A stretch of 64,000 nucleotides of DNA. It comes from Candidatus Hydrogenedentota bacterium (GTDB lineage: Bacteria > Hydrogenedentota > Hydrogenedentia > Hydrogenedentales > CAITNO01). Under the pieces are notes generated by a model that did not search any database, was not told where the DNA came from, and saw only the letters and a program-made list of their open reading frames with translations. Location of the stretch: contig JAGPFE010000013.1 of the NCBI GenBank assembly GCA_018056705.1, forward strand, positions 1-64,000. Direction: 5' to 3'. A program made the position numbers and the translations under genes. This document shows positions 19,222 through 27,304 of this stretch, piece after piece (position 1 is the stretch's first letter; each line of letters starts with the position of its first letter).

Positions 19222-19560
19222 GAACAGGTCCGCCCCGTTGTATTGCTTGGAAACCCGGTTCGGGCTGAGTACCTGGCGGGAAAACGATGTCCCGGCACAC
19301 GCATCCGGCTGTAATGTACCAGAAATGACCGCTTCCGTTACAGTTCAGTTTCCCCGGACGGATGGATCAGGACGATAGATTGCTTCTGTCCTGGCGGGGA
19401 ATATATGCTATCGACCTCAAGTTTACCCCGGATGTACTGGTGTTGTGTATCATAATCAGTTCGTGTTACAATTCCCATTAAGGGAATCGCTAGCGGTTTT
19501 GAGGGCATCAGAGTGGCCGACGCACCCAAGACCGGTCGGTAGCAAACGGAGAGCAGATCC
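19222..19560. other. Divergent intergenic region, no gene seen
   Basis: This 339 bp region separates the RND operon from trxA. It contains the trxA promoter near 19443-19472. The open frame antisense to trxA has no domain content and is a shadow of trxA. Confidence 0.7.
19443..19472 (+). promoter_or_regulatory. Candidate sigma-70 promoter of trxA
   Basis: TTGTGT at 19443-19448, an 18 bp spacer and TACAAT at 19467-19472. It would give a 5' leader of about 80 nt before the ATG at 19561. Confidence 0.45.
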
Positions 19561-19881
19561 ATGAGCAACGCGAAAAGTTTGACCAGCGCGGATTTCAACG
19601 CGACCATCGCCAAGGGTGTAACGCTGGTAGATTTCTGGGCGGAATGGTGCGGTCCCTGTCGCATCATGGGTCCCGTGGTGGACGAAGTAGCCCAGGAATT
19701 CGAGGGCAAAGCCGTGGTGGCCAAGGTCAACGTTGATGAAGAACAGCAGTTGGCCATTAACTTCGGTATCAACTCGATTCCTGCTTTCCTGGTTTTCAAG
19801 GATGGAAAGCCGGTGGACCGGTTGATCGGCGTGGTCAGCAAGGCTGCCCTTTCCGGCCTCATCAGCAAGCACCTGGACTGA
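19561..19881 (+). CDS. trxA: Thioredoxin
   Basis: Cytoplasmic dithiol-disulfide oxidoreductase of 106 residues, the usual length. The active site WAEWCGPC has its redox cysteines at positions 30 and 33. The Asp of VDFWAEW and the cis-proline segment INSIPAFLVFKDG are also conserved. It reduces protein disulfides using thioredoxin reductase, which is not in the window. It is monocistronic or the first gene before mtnA, with 212 bp between them. Confidence 0.96.
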   Translation: MSNAKSLTSADFNATIAKGVTLVDFWAEWCGPCRIMGPVVDEVAQEFEGKAVVAKVNVDEEQQLAINFGINSIPAFLVFKDGKPVDRLIGVVSKAALSGLISKHLD

Positions 19882-20093
19882 ATCTACCGACGTGTGACCC
19901 CGATTCGCCTGTTGCCGACAAGGCAGGGGGTGCGCGGGGGTGTGGAGACGGTAAATCGGCTTTCATACCGGTGGGATGCGGATCGCGTTCCACCGGTTTG
20001 TCATTGGGACACGAATTTGCTCTGGCCCGGAAAGGGGGCAGTTTGTCATAATGTGTCTGGGCGCCGGGGCAGGGGGAAAAGTGGAGAACGGTC

Positions 20094-21143
20094 ATGCCGG
20101 TTACGCCGATTCACTGGGAAAACGGACGGCTTGCCATACTGGATCAGACTCGCCTTCCGGGGGAAACCCTCTGGGTGTATCCGGATTCCGCGGAAGCGGT
20201 TCGCGAGGCTATCCGCGCGTTGCGGGTCCGCGGAGCCCCGGCCATAGGCGTTTGCGCGGCCTGGGGGGTTGCGCTGGAACTGGTCCGGCACGCCCCGGTG
20301 TCCCCGCCTGCCGCCCTGGATATTGTGACCAGGGCGGTGACCGTGCTTCGTTCCGCCCGTCCCACGGCGGTTAACCTGTTCTGGGCGCTGGACCGGGTGG
20401 AACAGGTAGCCCGGAGGGCCGTGGAGTCGGGGGAGGCGAATGTGGTCGAAGTAGTTATCCGGGAAGCGGAGGCGATTCAGCGGGAAGATGAGGCCATGTG
20501 CGAGGCGATTGGCCGGCATGGCGAACCCCTGGTGCCGGACGGCGGTGGGGTGCTGACCCACTGTAACGCGGGAGCCCTGGCCACGGCCGGTATCGGTACC
20601 GCGCTGGCACCGCTGTACGTGGCCCATCGCATGGGCCGGTCTTTCCGGGTGTTTGCCGACGAAACGCGTCCCCTGCTGCAGGGCGCACGGCTGACCGCGT
20701 GGGAACTCCGGCAGGCGGGACTGGACGTTACGGTCATCTGTGATAACATGGCCGCCTCGCTCATGGCCGCTCGCCGGATCCACATGGTGATCGTGGGGGC
20801 CGACCGTATCGCGGCGAACGGGGACACGGCGAACAAGATCGGTACCTATGGCCTGGCCGTGCTGGCCCGGGCCCACGATATTCCCTTTTACGTGGCGGCA
20901 CCTTCCTCCACCTTTGACCTTTCGCTGGAGCATGGCGCGCGGATTCCCATCGAGGAGCGGGATCCATCGGAGGTGACCTGCTGGCAGGGTGTACCGGTGG
21001 CGCCTGAAGGAGTACCGGCGTACAATCCGGCCTTTGACGTCACGCCGGCGGAACTGATTACCGCTATCATCACGGAAAAGGGGATCATTTCCGCGCCCGA
21101 CCGCCACCAGGTTGCCGCGGTCATGGGGAGATCCGGAGCATGA
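20094..21143 (+). CDS. mtnA: S-methyl-5-thioribose-1-phosphate isomerase
   Basis: Methionine salvage enzyme converting 5-methylthioribose 1-phosphate to 5-methylthioribulose 1-phosphate; 349 residues, family length. It shows the conserved RVRGAPAIGVCAAWG, HCNAGALATAGIGTALAPLY (with the catalytic Cys) and DRIAANGDTANKIGTYGLAV (with the catalytic Asp). GGAG precedes the ATG. It overlaps cmk by four bases (ATGA at 21140). No other salvage gene lies next to it, so the pathway must be completed elsewhere or adapted. Related eIF2B-like proteins are excluded by the complete active site. Confidence 0.95.
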   Translation: MPVTPIHWENGRLAILDQTRLPGETLWVYPDSAEAVREAIRALRVRGAPAIGVCAAWGVALELVRHAPVSPPAALDIVTRAVTVLRSARPTAVNLFWALDRVEQVARRAVESGEANVVEVVIREAEAIQREDEAMCEAIGRHGEPLVPDGGGVLTHCNAGALATAGIGTALAPLYVAHRMGRSFRVFADETRPLLQGARLTAWELRQAGLDVTVICDNMAASLMAARRIHMVIVGADRIAANGDTANKIGTYGLAVLARAHDIPFYVAAPSSTFDLSLEHGARIPIEERDPSEVTCWQGVPVAPEGVPAYNPAFDVTPAELITAIITEKGIISAPDRHQVAAVMGRSGA

Positions 21144-21853
21144 ACGCGGTGTCCGTTTCCCGGAATACCTCACGACCCTTGCGCGTGGTGGCCATCGACG
21201 GGCCGGCCGGCGCGGGGAAAAGCACCATTGCCCGGCTTGTGGCCCGGGAACTGGGATTTGATTACCTTGACACGGGGGCCATGTACCGGGCAGCCACCTG
21301 GTACGTGTTGCGGCTGGGGGTGCCCATGGATAACCCGGAGGCCCTTACCGCCGCCGTGGGGGGAATGGAATTGCGTGTTGAACCGGGACCAGGAGGCGCG
21401 CGGGTGTGGGTAAACGGAACGGAAGTTACCGACGTGATCCGTACCCCGGAAATTACCGCGAACATCTGGCGGGTGGATGAAGTGCCGGGGGTCAGGCAGG
21501 TACTGGTTGCCCGGCAAAGGGAGTTCGGGGAAACCCACGATACCGTGGCCGAGGGGCGTGACATGGGTACGGTGGTCTTTCCGGACGCGCCCTGCAAGAT
21601 TTACATGGATGCCTCGCCAGAATGCCGGGCCCAGCGCCGCGCCTCCGAATTGTCCGCGCGGGGTCTGCAGGTGGATGTTGAGCAGGTGCTGCGGGACATC
21701 GTGGAACGCGACCGGAAAAACATGACCCGGGCGGTGTCTCCCCTGCGCCCCGCCGAAGACGCGGTCATCCTCGACACGACGGATTCATCCCTGGAGGAGG
21801 TATCGCGGAAGGTGCTGGCCATCGCCCGAGAGCGCCTGGGACTGGGTTCATGA
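21140..21853 (+). CDS. cmk: Cytidylate kinase
   Basis: Phosphorylates CMP and dCMP with ATP. The 237-residue protein has the P-loop DGPAGAGKST at about residues 20-29, FDYLDTGAMYRAATW for substrate binding, AEGRDMGTVVFPDA and the lid RRASELSARG with a final RDRKNMTRAVSPLRPA segment. It is linked by ATGA overlaps both to mtnA upstream and to recJ downstream, so the three are very likely translated from one transcript. Confidence 0.95.
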   Translation: MNAVSVSRNTSRPLRVVAIDGPAGAGKSTIARLVARELGFDYLDTGAMYRAATWYVLRLGVPMDNPEALTAAVGGMELRVEPGPGGARVWVNGTEVTDVIRTPEITANIWRVDEVPGVRQVLVARQREFGETHDTVAEGRDMGTVVFPDAPCKIYMDASPECRAQRRASELSARGLQVDVEQVLRDIVERDRKNMTRAVSPLRPAEDAVILDTTDSSLEEVSRKVLAIARERLGLGS

Positions 21854-23553
21854 ATCGGCCCTGGCTGCTGCCCGAGCAGGATTACGCTGCCGCGACGGCC
21901 ATGGCGCGCGCGCTGGGGATCAGTCCCGTGACCGCGGCCCTGTTGCGCCAGCGGGACGTGCGTACCACCGAAGAAGCCGCCCGGTTCCTGCGTCCTTCCC
22001 TGAAGCACCTGTTTGATCCGTTTCTCATGACCGATATGACTGCCGCCGTCGAAAGGATTACCCTGGCCCGGGACCGGCAGGAAAAGGTGCTGGTCTTTGG
22101 CGATTACGACGTGGACGGCGTTTCAGCTGCCGCACTGCTGTGGCGAGGATTGCGTCGCTTCGGCATCGAATCCGTTGACGCCGACATGCCGGACCGGCTG
22201 AACGAAGGTTTCGGCCTGGCCCCGGAACATGTCGAGCAGGCCGCCGCGCGGGGGTACCGGCTGATCGTTACCGTGGACAACGGGATCAGCGCGCTCAGCG
22301 CGGCCCGGCGCGCCCGGGAACTGGGGGTGAGCCTCATCGTCACGGATCACCACAAGCCCGAAACGGAACTGCCGGACGCCGACGCGGTAATCAACCCGTT
22401 GCGGGAGCCGCCCGATCATCCCGCCCGGGGACTGTGCGGCGCGGGCGTGGCGTTCAAGTTGAGCACGGCGCTGAACGGCACGCCCAACGACCTGGATCTC
22501 GCGGCCCTGGGCACCATTGCCGATATCGTGCCCCTGCGCGGGGAGAACCGGGTGATTGCCACGTTCGGGCTCCGGCACATGCAACAGCACCAGCGGATGG
22601 GCCTGCGCGTGCTGGCCAGGGTGGCCGAGCGTCCCATCGGGTCCGTCACGAGCGAGGACATCGGCTTCATGCTGGCGCCGAGGCTCAACGCGGCAGGCAG
22701 GCTGGAAGACGCCCGGACCGCGCTGCGATTGCTGCTTTGCGAGGATGAGGCCGAAGCGCACGCCCTGGCCCGGGAACTCGACCAGACCAACCGCCAGCGC
22801 CAGGAAATTGAGCAGGCCGTGTACGAGGACGCCGTGGAGGAGATCGACGCGTGGGTACAGCCTGACCGCTGTTCCATCGTGGTGGCGCGTTCCGGGTGGC
22901 ATCCCGGGGTCATCGGGATTGTCGCGTCCCGGCTGCTGCAGCGGTACCAGCGCCCGGTATTCGTGCTGAGCCTCGATGAGGCCGGCATGGCGCGCGGATC
23001 CGGTCGCAGCGGCGCCAATTTCGATCTGATGGCCGCCCTGATTTCCTGCGCGGATCTTTTCGAGAAATTCGGGGGTCACCGGGCCGCCGCCGGCCTGACC
23101 ATGCGGGCCGACCTGGTGGAAACCTTCCGCGAACGGTTTGAAGAAGCCGCCCGGGCCCAGTTCGGCGGGGTACCCCAGCCCGTGCCGCTGCAGATCGACG
23201 CCATTTCAGGTATTTCCCTGCTGCATCCCGACCTGATAGGGGAAATCAACCAGTTGCGGCCCTTCGGCGAAGGCAACCGCCAGCCGGTACTAGCCGCGTT
23301 CGGCGTGCGGATCGTTCCCGGGTCCGTCAAGGTGTTCAAGGACGATCACGTGGCCATGCGGCTCAGCCAGGGGCGGGCGGTCTGTTCCGCCATCTGGTTC
23401 CGGGGCGCCGAGCGGTTCTGGCAGGGCAACTTTTCCGGAGAGGTGGACGTGGCGTTCATACCCGAACCGAGCACCTATCCCGGAGACACGCCGGTGCGGA
23501 TGAAAGTGGTCGATATCCGCGTGGCGGAACCGATCGATACGGACCAGGACTGA
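21850..23553 (+). CDS. recJ: Single-stranded-DNA-specific 5'-3' exonuclease RecJ
   Basis: DHH-family nuclease used in RecF-pathway recombination and mismatch repair; 567 residues, standard size. Motifs: DYDVDGVSAAAL, TVDNGIS, TDHHKPETELPDADAVINP (DHH), GIVASRLLQRY, and the DHHA1 segment FGGHRAAAGLTM, followed by the OB-fold C-terminus. All metal-binding Asp/His positions are present. It starts at an ATG overlapping the cmk stop (ATGA) and ends 11 bp before the convergent glycosyltransferase fusion gene. Confidence 0.95.
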   Translation: MNRPWLLPEQDYAAATAMARALGISPVTAALLRQRDVRTTEEAARFLRPSLKHLFDPFLMTDMTAAVERITLARDRQEKVLVFGDYDVDGVSAAALLWRGLRRFGIESVDADMPDRLNEGFGLAPEHVEQAAARGYRLIVTVDNGISALSAARRARELGVSLIVTDHHKPETELPDADAVINPLREPPDHPARGLCGAGVAFKLSTALNGTPNDLDLAALGTIADIVPLRGENRVIATFGLRHMQQHQRMGLRVLARVAERPIGSVTSEDIGFMLAPRLNAAGRLEDARTALRLLLCEDEAEAHALARELDQTNRQRQEIEQAVYEDAVEEIDAWVQPDRCSIVVARSGWHPGVIGIVASRLLQRYQRPVFVLSLDEAGMARGSGRSGANFDLMAALISCADLFEKFGGHRAAAGLTMRADLVETFRERFEEAARAQFGGVPQPVPLQIDAISGISLLHPDLIGEINQLRPFGEGNRQPVLAAFGVRIVPGSVKVFKDDHVAMRLSQGRAVCSAIWFRGAERFWQGNFSGEVDVAFIPEPSTYPGDTPVRMKVVDIRVAEPIDTDQD

Positions 23554-23564
23554 AAACCGCCGAT

Positions 23565-25973
23565 TCAGCGATGGCGAAACGCCCCGTACCACTGGCTGCC
23601 GCCGTGGTCGAGGTGGAGGACGTATACCCCTTCCAGCCTGGTTTCGAACCCGTATTTCCAGGTAACGTCCCGGCCGAAGTGCCAGTCCGAACTTTCGAAA
23701 TGATCCAGTTCGTGGTATTTCACCCGTTGCAGGATTTCCCTTCGGACACACTGGAAAAAGCCGATGGGCGTGCCGTCACTTTCCCGCGCGCGTAATTCAC
23801 CCGGACCGGCGAGCAGTTGTTCATGGCATTCCCAGGGACGGATCTCGCCCACGAGGATGGCCGCGGTAGTTTTGGGATCCAGCATTTTCCGGCCTTCCGG
23901 GGCCACGTGAAATGCCTGGGGTCCCAGCGACTCTATGCGGGCAAGCAGGTCGGGTGGAGCCACGATGTCCGCGTCCATCAGCGCCGTCCATTTGCCCGCG
24001 GCAAGCCTGGCCGCCTCGTTAATCATGAACCCCTTGGCCTTGACGCAGCCGGACGGCATGGGCAGGCGCACCCATCGGGTGCCGGGATAAAGCATTTCCA
24101 TGGAGTCCAGGACGTCGTCCGTGGCATCGACACCGGGCACGTAGGCCACGATTACCTCTACCGAACCTTCCGGCAGGCCCTGTTGCCGGGCGATGGACGC
24201 CAGGGCTACCTGCAGCCGTCGGGAGAAGCGGGTGCATACCACGATGACCGAAAACAGCAGGTTCCCCGGGGCGGGGGGCGCGAGATCGGCATGTTCCCAC
24301 ACCTGCACGGACTGGGTAAAAATCATGCCGTCAATGTTGTGCAGGCAGATGCGGGGCTCGCACACGTCCGGGAGACGTTCGGGGACCGCCCGGTTACCTT
24401 CGAGCCGCACGGGCAGCAGGGACTGGTCGTCCCGGAGCAGCACGTACGCCCCATCCTGGGCCACGTGCAGGGTGATCCGGTGGGTATAGTCCACCATCGG
24501 TACCAGCAAGCGGGCATGTCGGCCCAGCGCGAATCCCGCGTATTCTGCCACGCCTCCGCCCAGCATGTAGGACACGGTGAAGGGAGGCTTTAATCGTCCC
24601 AGGGGCGTGCTGACCTGCTCACACAGGGAAAACGAGGTCCATCGCACGGCCCCCGGCATGTGCAGGGAATAAACCCCATCGACGGTGTAGTCCTGTTCGC
24701 TCAGCGCGCGGTCGGGGGGGCGACGTCTCAGGATTTCCCGGGCGGTATCCGCGAGGTAATCGCTGGCTTTCAGGGTTTCCAGGCGTTGGCGATCCACGGG
24801 ATCCAGCAGGGATTCCTGGTCGGGGGACGCGCCTGCCCAGGCCAGGGGGGCTCCAGGAATGGCCCGGGGCGTGAAACCGGGATGGGCCGTCTGGAATCCT
24901 GCCGTCACCCGGTCACAGACCATGCGGAAGGCACAGCCGCCGCAGACCGGTCCCCGTTCGGCTTCCCGCTTGCGCTGGTACCGTTCCAGGGCGGCGTCCC
25001 ATTCTTCCGGCGTGCGAGGGGGTGGTCGGAACCGGCGTTTCAGCGGGCTCAGCCGCCGGGCCAGTTTGTGGTACATCCACACCCGGATATAAAACCGCGG
25101 ATAATCCAGCAGCCAGGGAAACAGCGCGGCGTCAATGCCCTGGTGGAGGGAGACGCCCCGGGAAAGCATGTTTTCCAGCACGGCATCCACCCGGCCAGGA
25201 CTGTGCCGGAACAATTGTTCGGCGAGAACCCGGGAAGGGGCGTTGTAATCCCGGCAATCCCGGCGACGTTGCAGATCGTTCTGCACGCGGGCACGCAGCG
25301 TTTCGGGTACCGCGCAGAACGGCACGTCCCTCAGGATCAGGGGTAATCCCGCGTCCCCCAGCGCGGCGGCGTTCGCGAGCCACCGGCTCCACCATTCGCT
25401 TCCTGGCGGCGAGGCCTGAATGAAGGGATCCGTGATGAAGGCGGTCAGCGCGGAAAACCGGTCTTTCTGGCGTCCCAGTCGATCGATGGCCTGGGGGGAT
25501 AACCCGGCCATGACGGCGGGGTCCAGCCACAACCGGACCAGCAGTCCCGCGTCTGCCGCCGCGTCCAGCCATGCCATCGTTCGGTCGTTTTCCGGGTCCG
25601 CGGGGGCCAGGCACAGGTCCGGCATGCCGTACCGGGACGCCCAGGATTTCAGCGAGGACGGGGGCGCGCAAGCCGGTTGCAGGCGCAGGGAAGGCTGAAT
25701 GGCGTCTGACGCGCACCACTCGAACACCGCCTCAATGAAGGCCAGGTGATCCGGCAGGGCCATGAGGTCTACCTTGGGCGTGGTGTACAGGTTCCGGTGT
25801 ACCCGCACCCACCGTTGCACCGTGATCAGCGGCAGGGTATCTCCCGCCCGGTTATACAGGCAGACCAGCCCGCGCGCCGAAGGCAGGTTCCACTTCGGCC
25901 CGATAACCCGTTCCCCGGTATCCTCCCCGTGACCCGGCTCGACGGGACGATCCTGTCCCGGGAGCGTGTTCAT
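23565..25973 (-). CDS. Fusion: degenerate radical SAM/SPASM-like half plus GT2 glycosyltransferase
   Basis: An 802-residue protein. The ATG at 25973 overlaps the stop of the radical SAM gene (ATGA); an in-frame ATG at 26012 is less likely. The N-terminal 350 or so residues are organised like a radical SAM/SPASM enzyme, with a Cys cluster CGGCAFRMVC near residue 350, but they lack the CxxxCxxC motif needed for the catalytic cluster. A middle region (about 400-560) follows. The C-terminal 230 residues are a GT2 domain: FSVIVVCTRFSRRLQVAL at about 570, the DxD-like LMDADIVAPPDLL near 680, and later ESSDWHFGRDV. It probably partners the adjacent true radical SAM protein. Substrate unknown. Confidence 0.8.
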   Translation of the reverse strand: MNTLPGQDRPVEPGHGEDTGERVIGPKWNLPSARGLVCLYNRAGDTLPLITVQRWVRVHRNLYTTPKVDLMALPDHLAFIEAVFEWCASDAIQPSLRLQPACAPPSSLKSWASRYGMPDLCLAPADPENDRTMAWLDAAADAGLLVRLWLDPAVMAGLSPQAIDRLGRQKDRFSALTAFITDPFIQASPPGSEWWSRWLANAAALGDAGLPLILRDVPFCAVPETLRARVQNDLQRRRDCRDYNAPSRVLAEQLFRHSPGRVDAVLENMLSRGVSLHQGIDAALFPWLLDYPRFYIRVWMYHKLARRLSPLKRRFRPPPRTPEEWDAALERYQRKREAERGPVCGGCAFRMVCDRVTAGFQTAHPGFTPRAIPGAPLAWAGASPDQESLLDPVDRQRLETLKASDYLADTAREILRRRPPDRALSEQDYTVDGVYSLHMPGAVRWTSFSLCEQVSTPLGRLKPPFTVSYMLGGGVAEYAGFALGRHARLLVPMVDYTHRITLHVAQDGAYVLLRDDQSLLPVRLEGNRAVPERLPDVCEPRICLHNIDGMIFTQSVQVWEHADLAPPAPGNLLFSVIVVCTRFSRRLQVALASIARQQGLPEGSVEVIVAYVPGVDATDDVLDSMEMLYPGTRWVRLPMPSGCVKAKGFMINEAARLAAGKWTALMDADIVAPPDLLARIESLGPQAFHVAPEGRKMLDPKTTAAILVGEIRPWECHEQLLAGPGELRARESDGTPIGFFQCVRREILQRVKYHELDHFESSDWHFGRDVTWKYGFETRLEGVYVLHLDHGGSQWYGAFRHR

Positions 25974-27304
25974 AGGGCCCAGTCGCGATCCTCGGGATAT
26001 ACGATTTTCCACTGGTCCCGGATGAAGAACTTCGGGTCATCCGTGGGCGGCACGTCGGTGATCGGTTGCGCCTCGTCGGTGCCGAAGAAATCGACGTAGT
26101 CGCCGTGAAATCCGTCGCAGATCTGCCGGACGTGACATCCCGCGCAGGCTTCGGAATACTTGTAATGGCAGTCCGCCGCGGCCCGGACCTTTGCTTCGTC
26201 CTGGTACATCAGTTCGGCGGTTTTGATCTTCTGCTGCAGGGTGGAAAGCAGGTGCTGGGCTTTCAGGGCCGCGCCGTAGAGTACCGGGTGTTTTTCATAG
26301 GTGTCCCGCACCTTGTGCGGATCCTGTCCGTACACCCGTCGCGCGAAGGCCCCGATTTTCAGGGGGGGCGAGGGATTACCATCCCGCATCATCTGGGGTT
26401 GTTTCATGGTCCACAGCCAGCTCTGGTAATCCCACTCGTGAATGTCGTAGGACAACTGCTGGAAATTGTAGAAGTTCTTCCGATGCCTGGGTTCGGCCAT
26501 GCAGATCGGCAGGTACCGCACGTTCACCTCGATGCCCGCCGCTTCCAGCATGTCGATCGCCTCGGCCAGGCGCGGCTTGATCTCGGAATACCGCGCCACG
26601 GTGTCCGCTCGCCGGTGCCCCGTATGCTGGTCATTAAAGGGATTGAAGGCGATGTAATTGACCGCGAGGGCCCCATACCGGATGGCATGTTCCGCCACCT
26701 GGGTGAGAATGGGCACCACGGGCTTCGACATAGTGCAATTGATCCGGAAGGGAAATCCGGCTGTCCGCATGTTCTCCAGGGCGGCCGTGATCTTCGCGTA
26801 CGCGCCCTTCACGCAGACGACCTCGTCATGAATGTCCCCCACGCCGTGCAGGCTTACCAGGAAATCCCGCAGCCCCGCGTCGCGGTACTTTTCTACCATG
26901 CCGGGCTTGGCCAGCATCAGGCCGTTGGTGATCAGCGTGGGAATGAGCCCGATGTCCCGGCAATGCCGGATCAGTTCGAAGATATCCTTGTAAACCGTGG
27001 GTTCCCCGCCCTGGATATCGATGGCCCGGCAGTCATAGAGGTACCGCAGGGTACTGGTAATCTGCTTGGCCTTTTCCAGGCTCATGAAAGCGTGTTCGGG
27101 GTGTTTATGGTCCAGGATGCGGTCGATGAAGTAACAGAAATAACATCGCTGGTTGCAGGTCTGGCCCAGCCACATCACCGCCCGCTTGGACAGCACCCGT
27201 TTGCGGGTCCACACGAACCCGGCCTGTTCCAGTCGCTCGTGAACCGGCGTGGTGACGAACCGCGCCGCCGGCTCCATCGTAAGGGTCGCGCTTTCAACGG
27301 TCAT
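25970..27304 (-). CDS. Radical SAM/SPASM domain protein
   Basis: A 444-residue iron-sulfur enzyme. The catalytic cluster ligands are C50, C54 and C57 (CNQRCYFC), followed by the GGEP motif (IQGGEPTVY) that contacts SAM. The C-terminus carries a SPASM-like Cys set (CHYKYSEACAGCHVRQIC) for auxiliary clusters. The start at 27304 has a CCAGGAG Shine-Dalgarno and overlaps the ABC ATPase gene by 11 bp. SPASM enzymes mainly modify peptides (RiPPs) or proteins, and some act on sugars. Next to a glycosyltransferase and an exporter, the product may be a modified glycan or glycopeptide; no precursor peptide was recognised. Confidence 0.87.
   Translation of the reverse strand: MTVESATLTMEPAARFVTTPVHERLEQAGFVWTRKRVLSKRAVMWLGQTCNQRCYFCYFIDRILDHKHPEHAFMSLEKAKQITSTLRYLYDCRAIDIQGGEPTVYKDIFELIRHCRDIGLIPTLITNGLMLAKPGMVEKYRDAGLRDFLVSLHGVGDIHDEVVCVKGAYAKITAALENMRTAGFPFRINCTMSKPVVPILTQVAEHAIRYGALAVNYIAFNPFNDQHTGHRRADTVARYSEIKPRLAEAIDMLEAAGIEVNVRYLPICMAEPRHRKNFYNFQQLSYDIHEWDYQSWLWTMKQPQMMRDGNPSPPLKIGAFARRVYGQDPHKVRDTYEKHPVLYGAALKAQHLLSTLQQKIKTAELMYQDEAKVRAAADCHYKYSEACAGCHVRQICDGFHGDYVDFFGTDEAQPITDVPPTDDPKFFIRDQWKIVYPEDRDWAL

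Noticed and set aside
19338-19868. 176-residue frame antisense to trxA
   Set aside because: It is the antisense shadow of trxA with no domain content.
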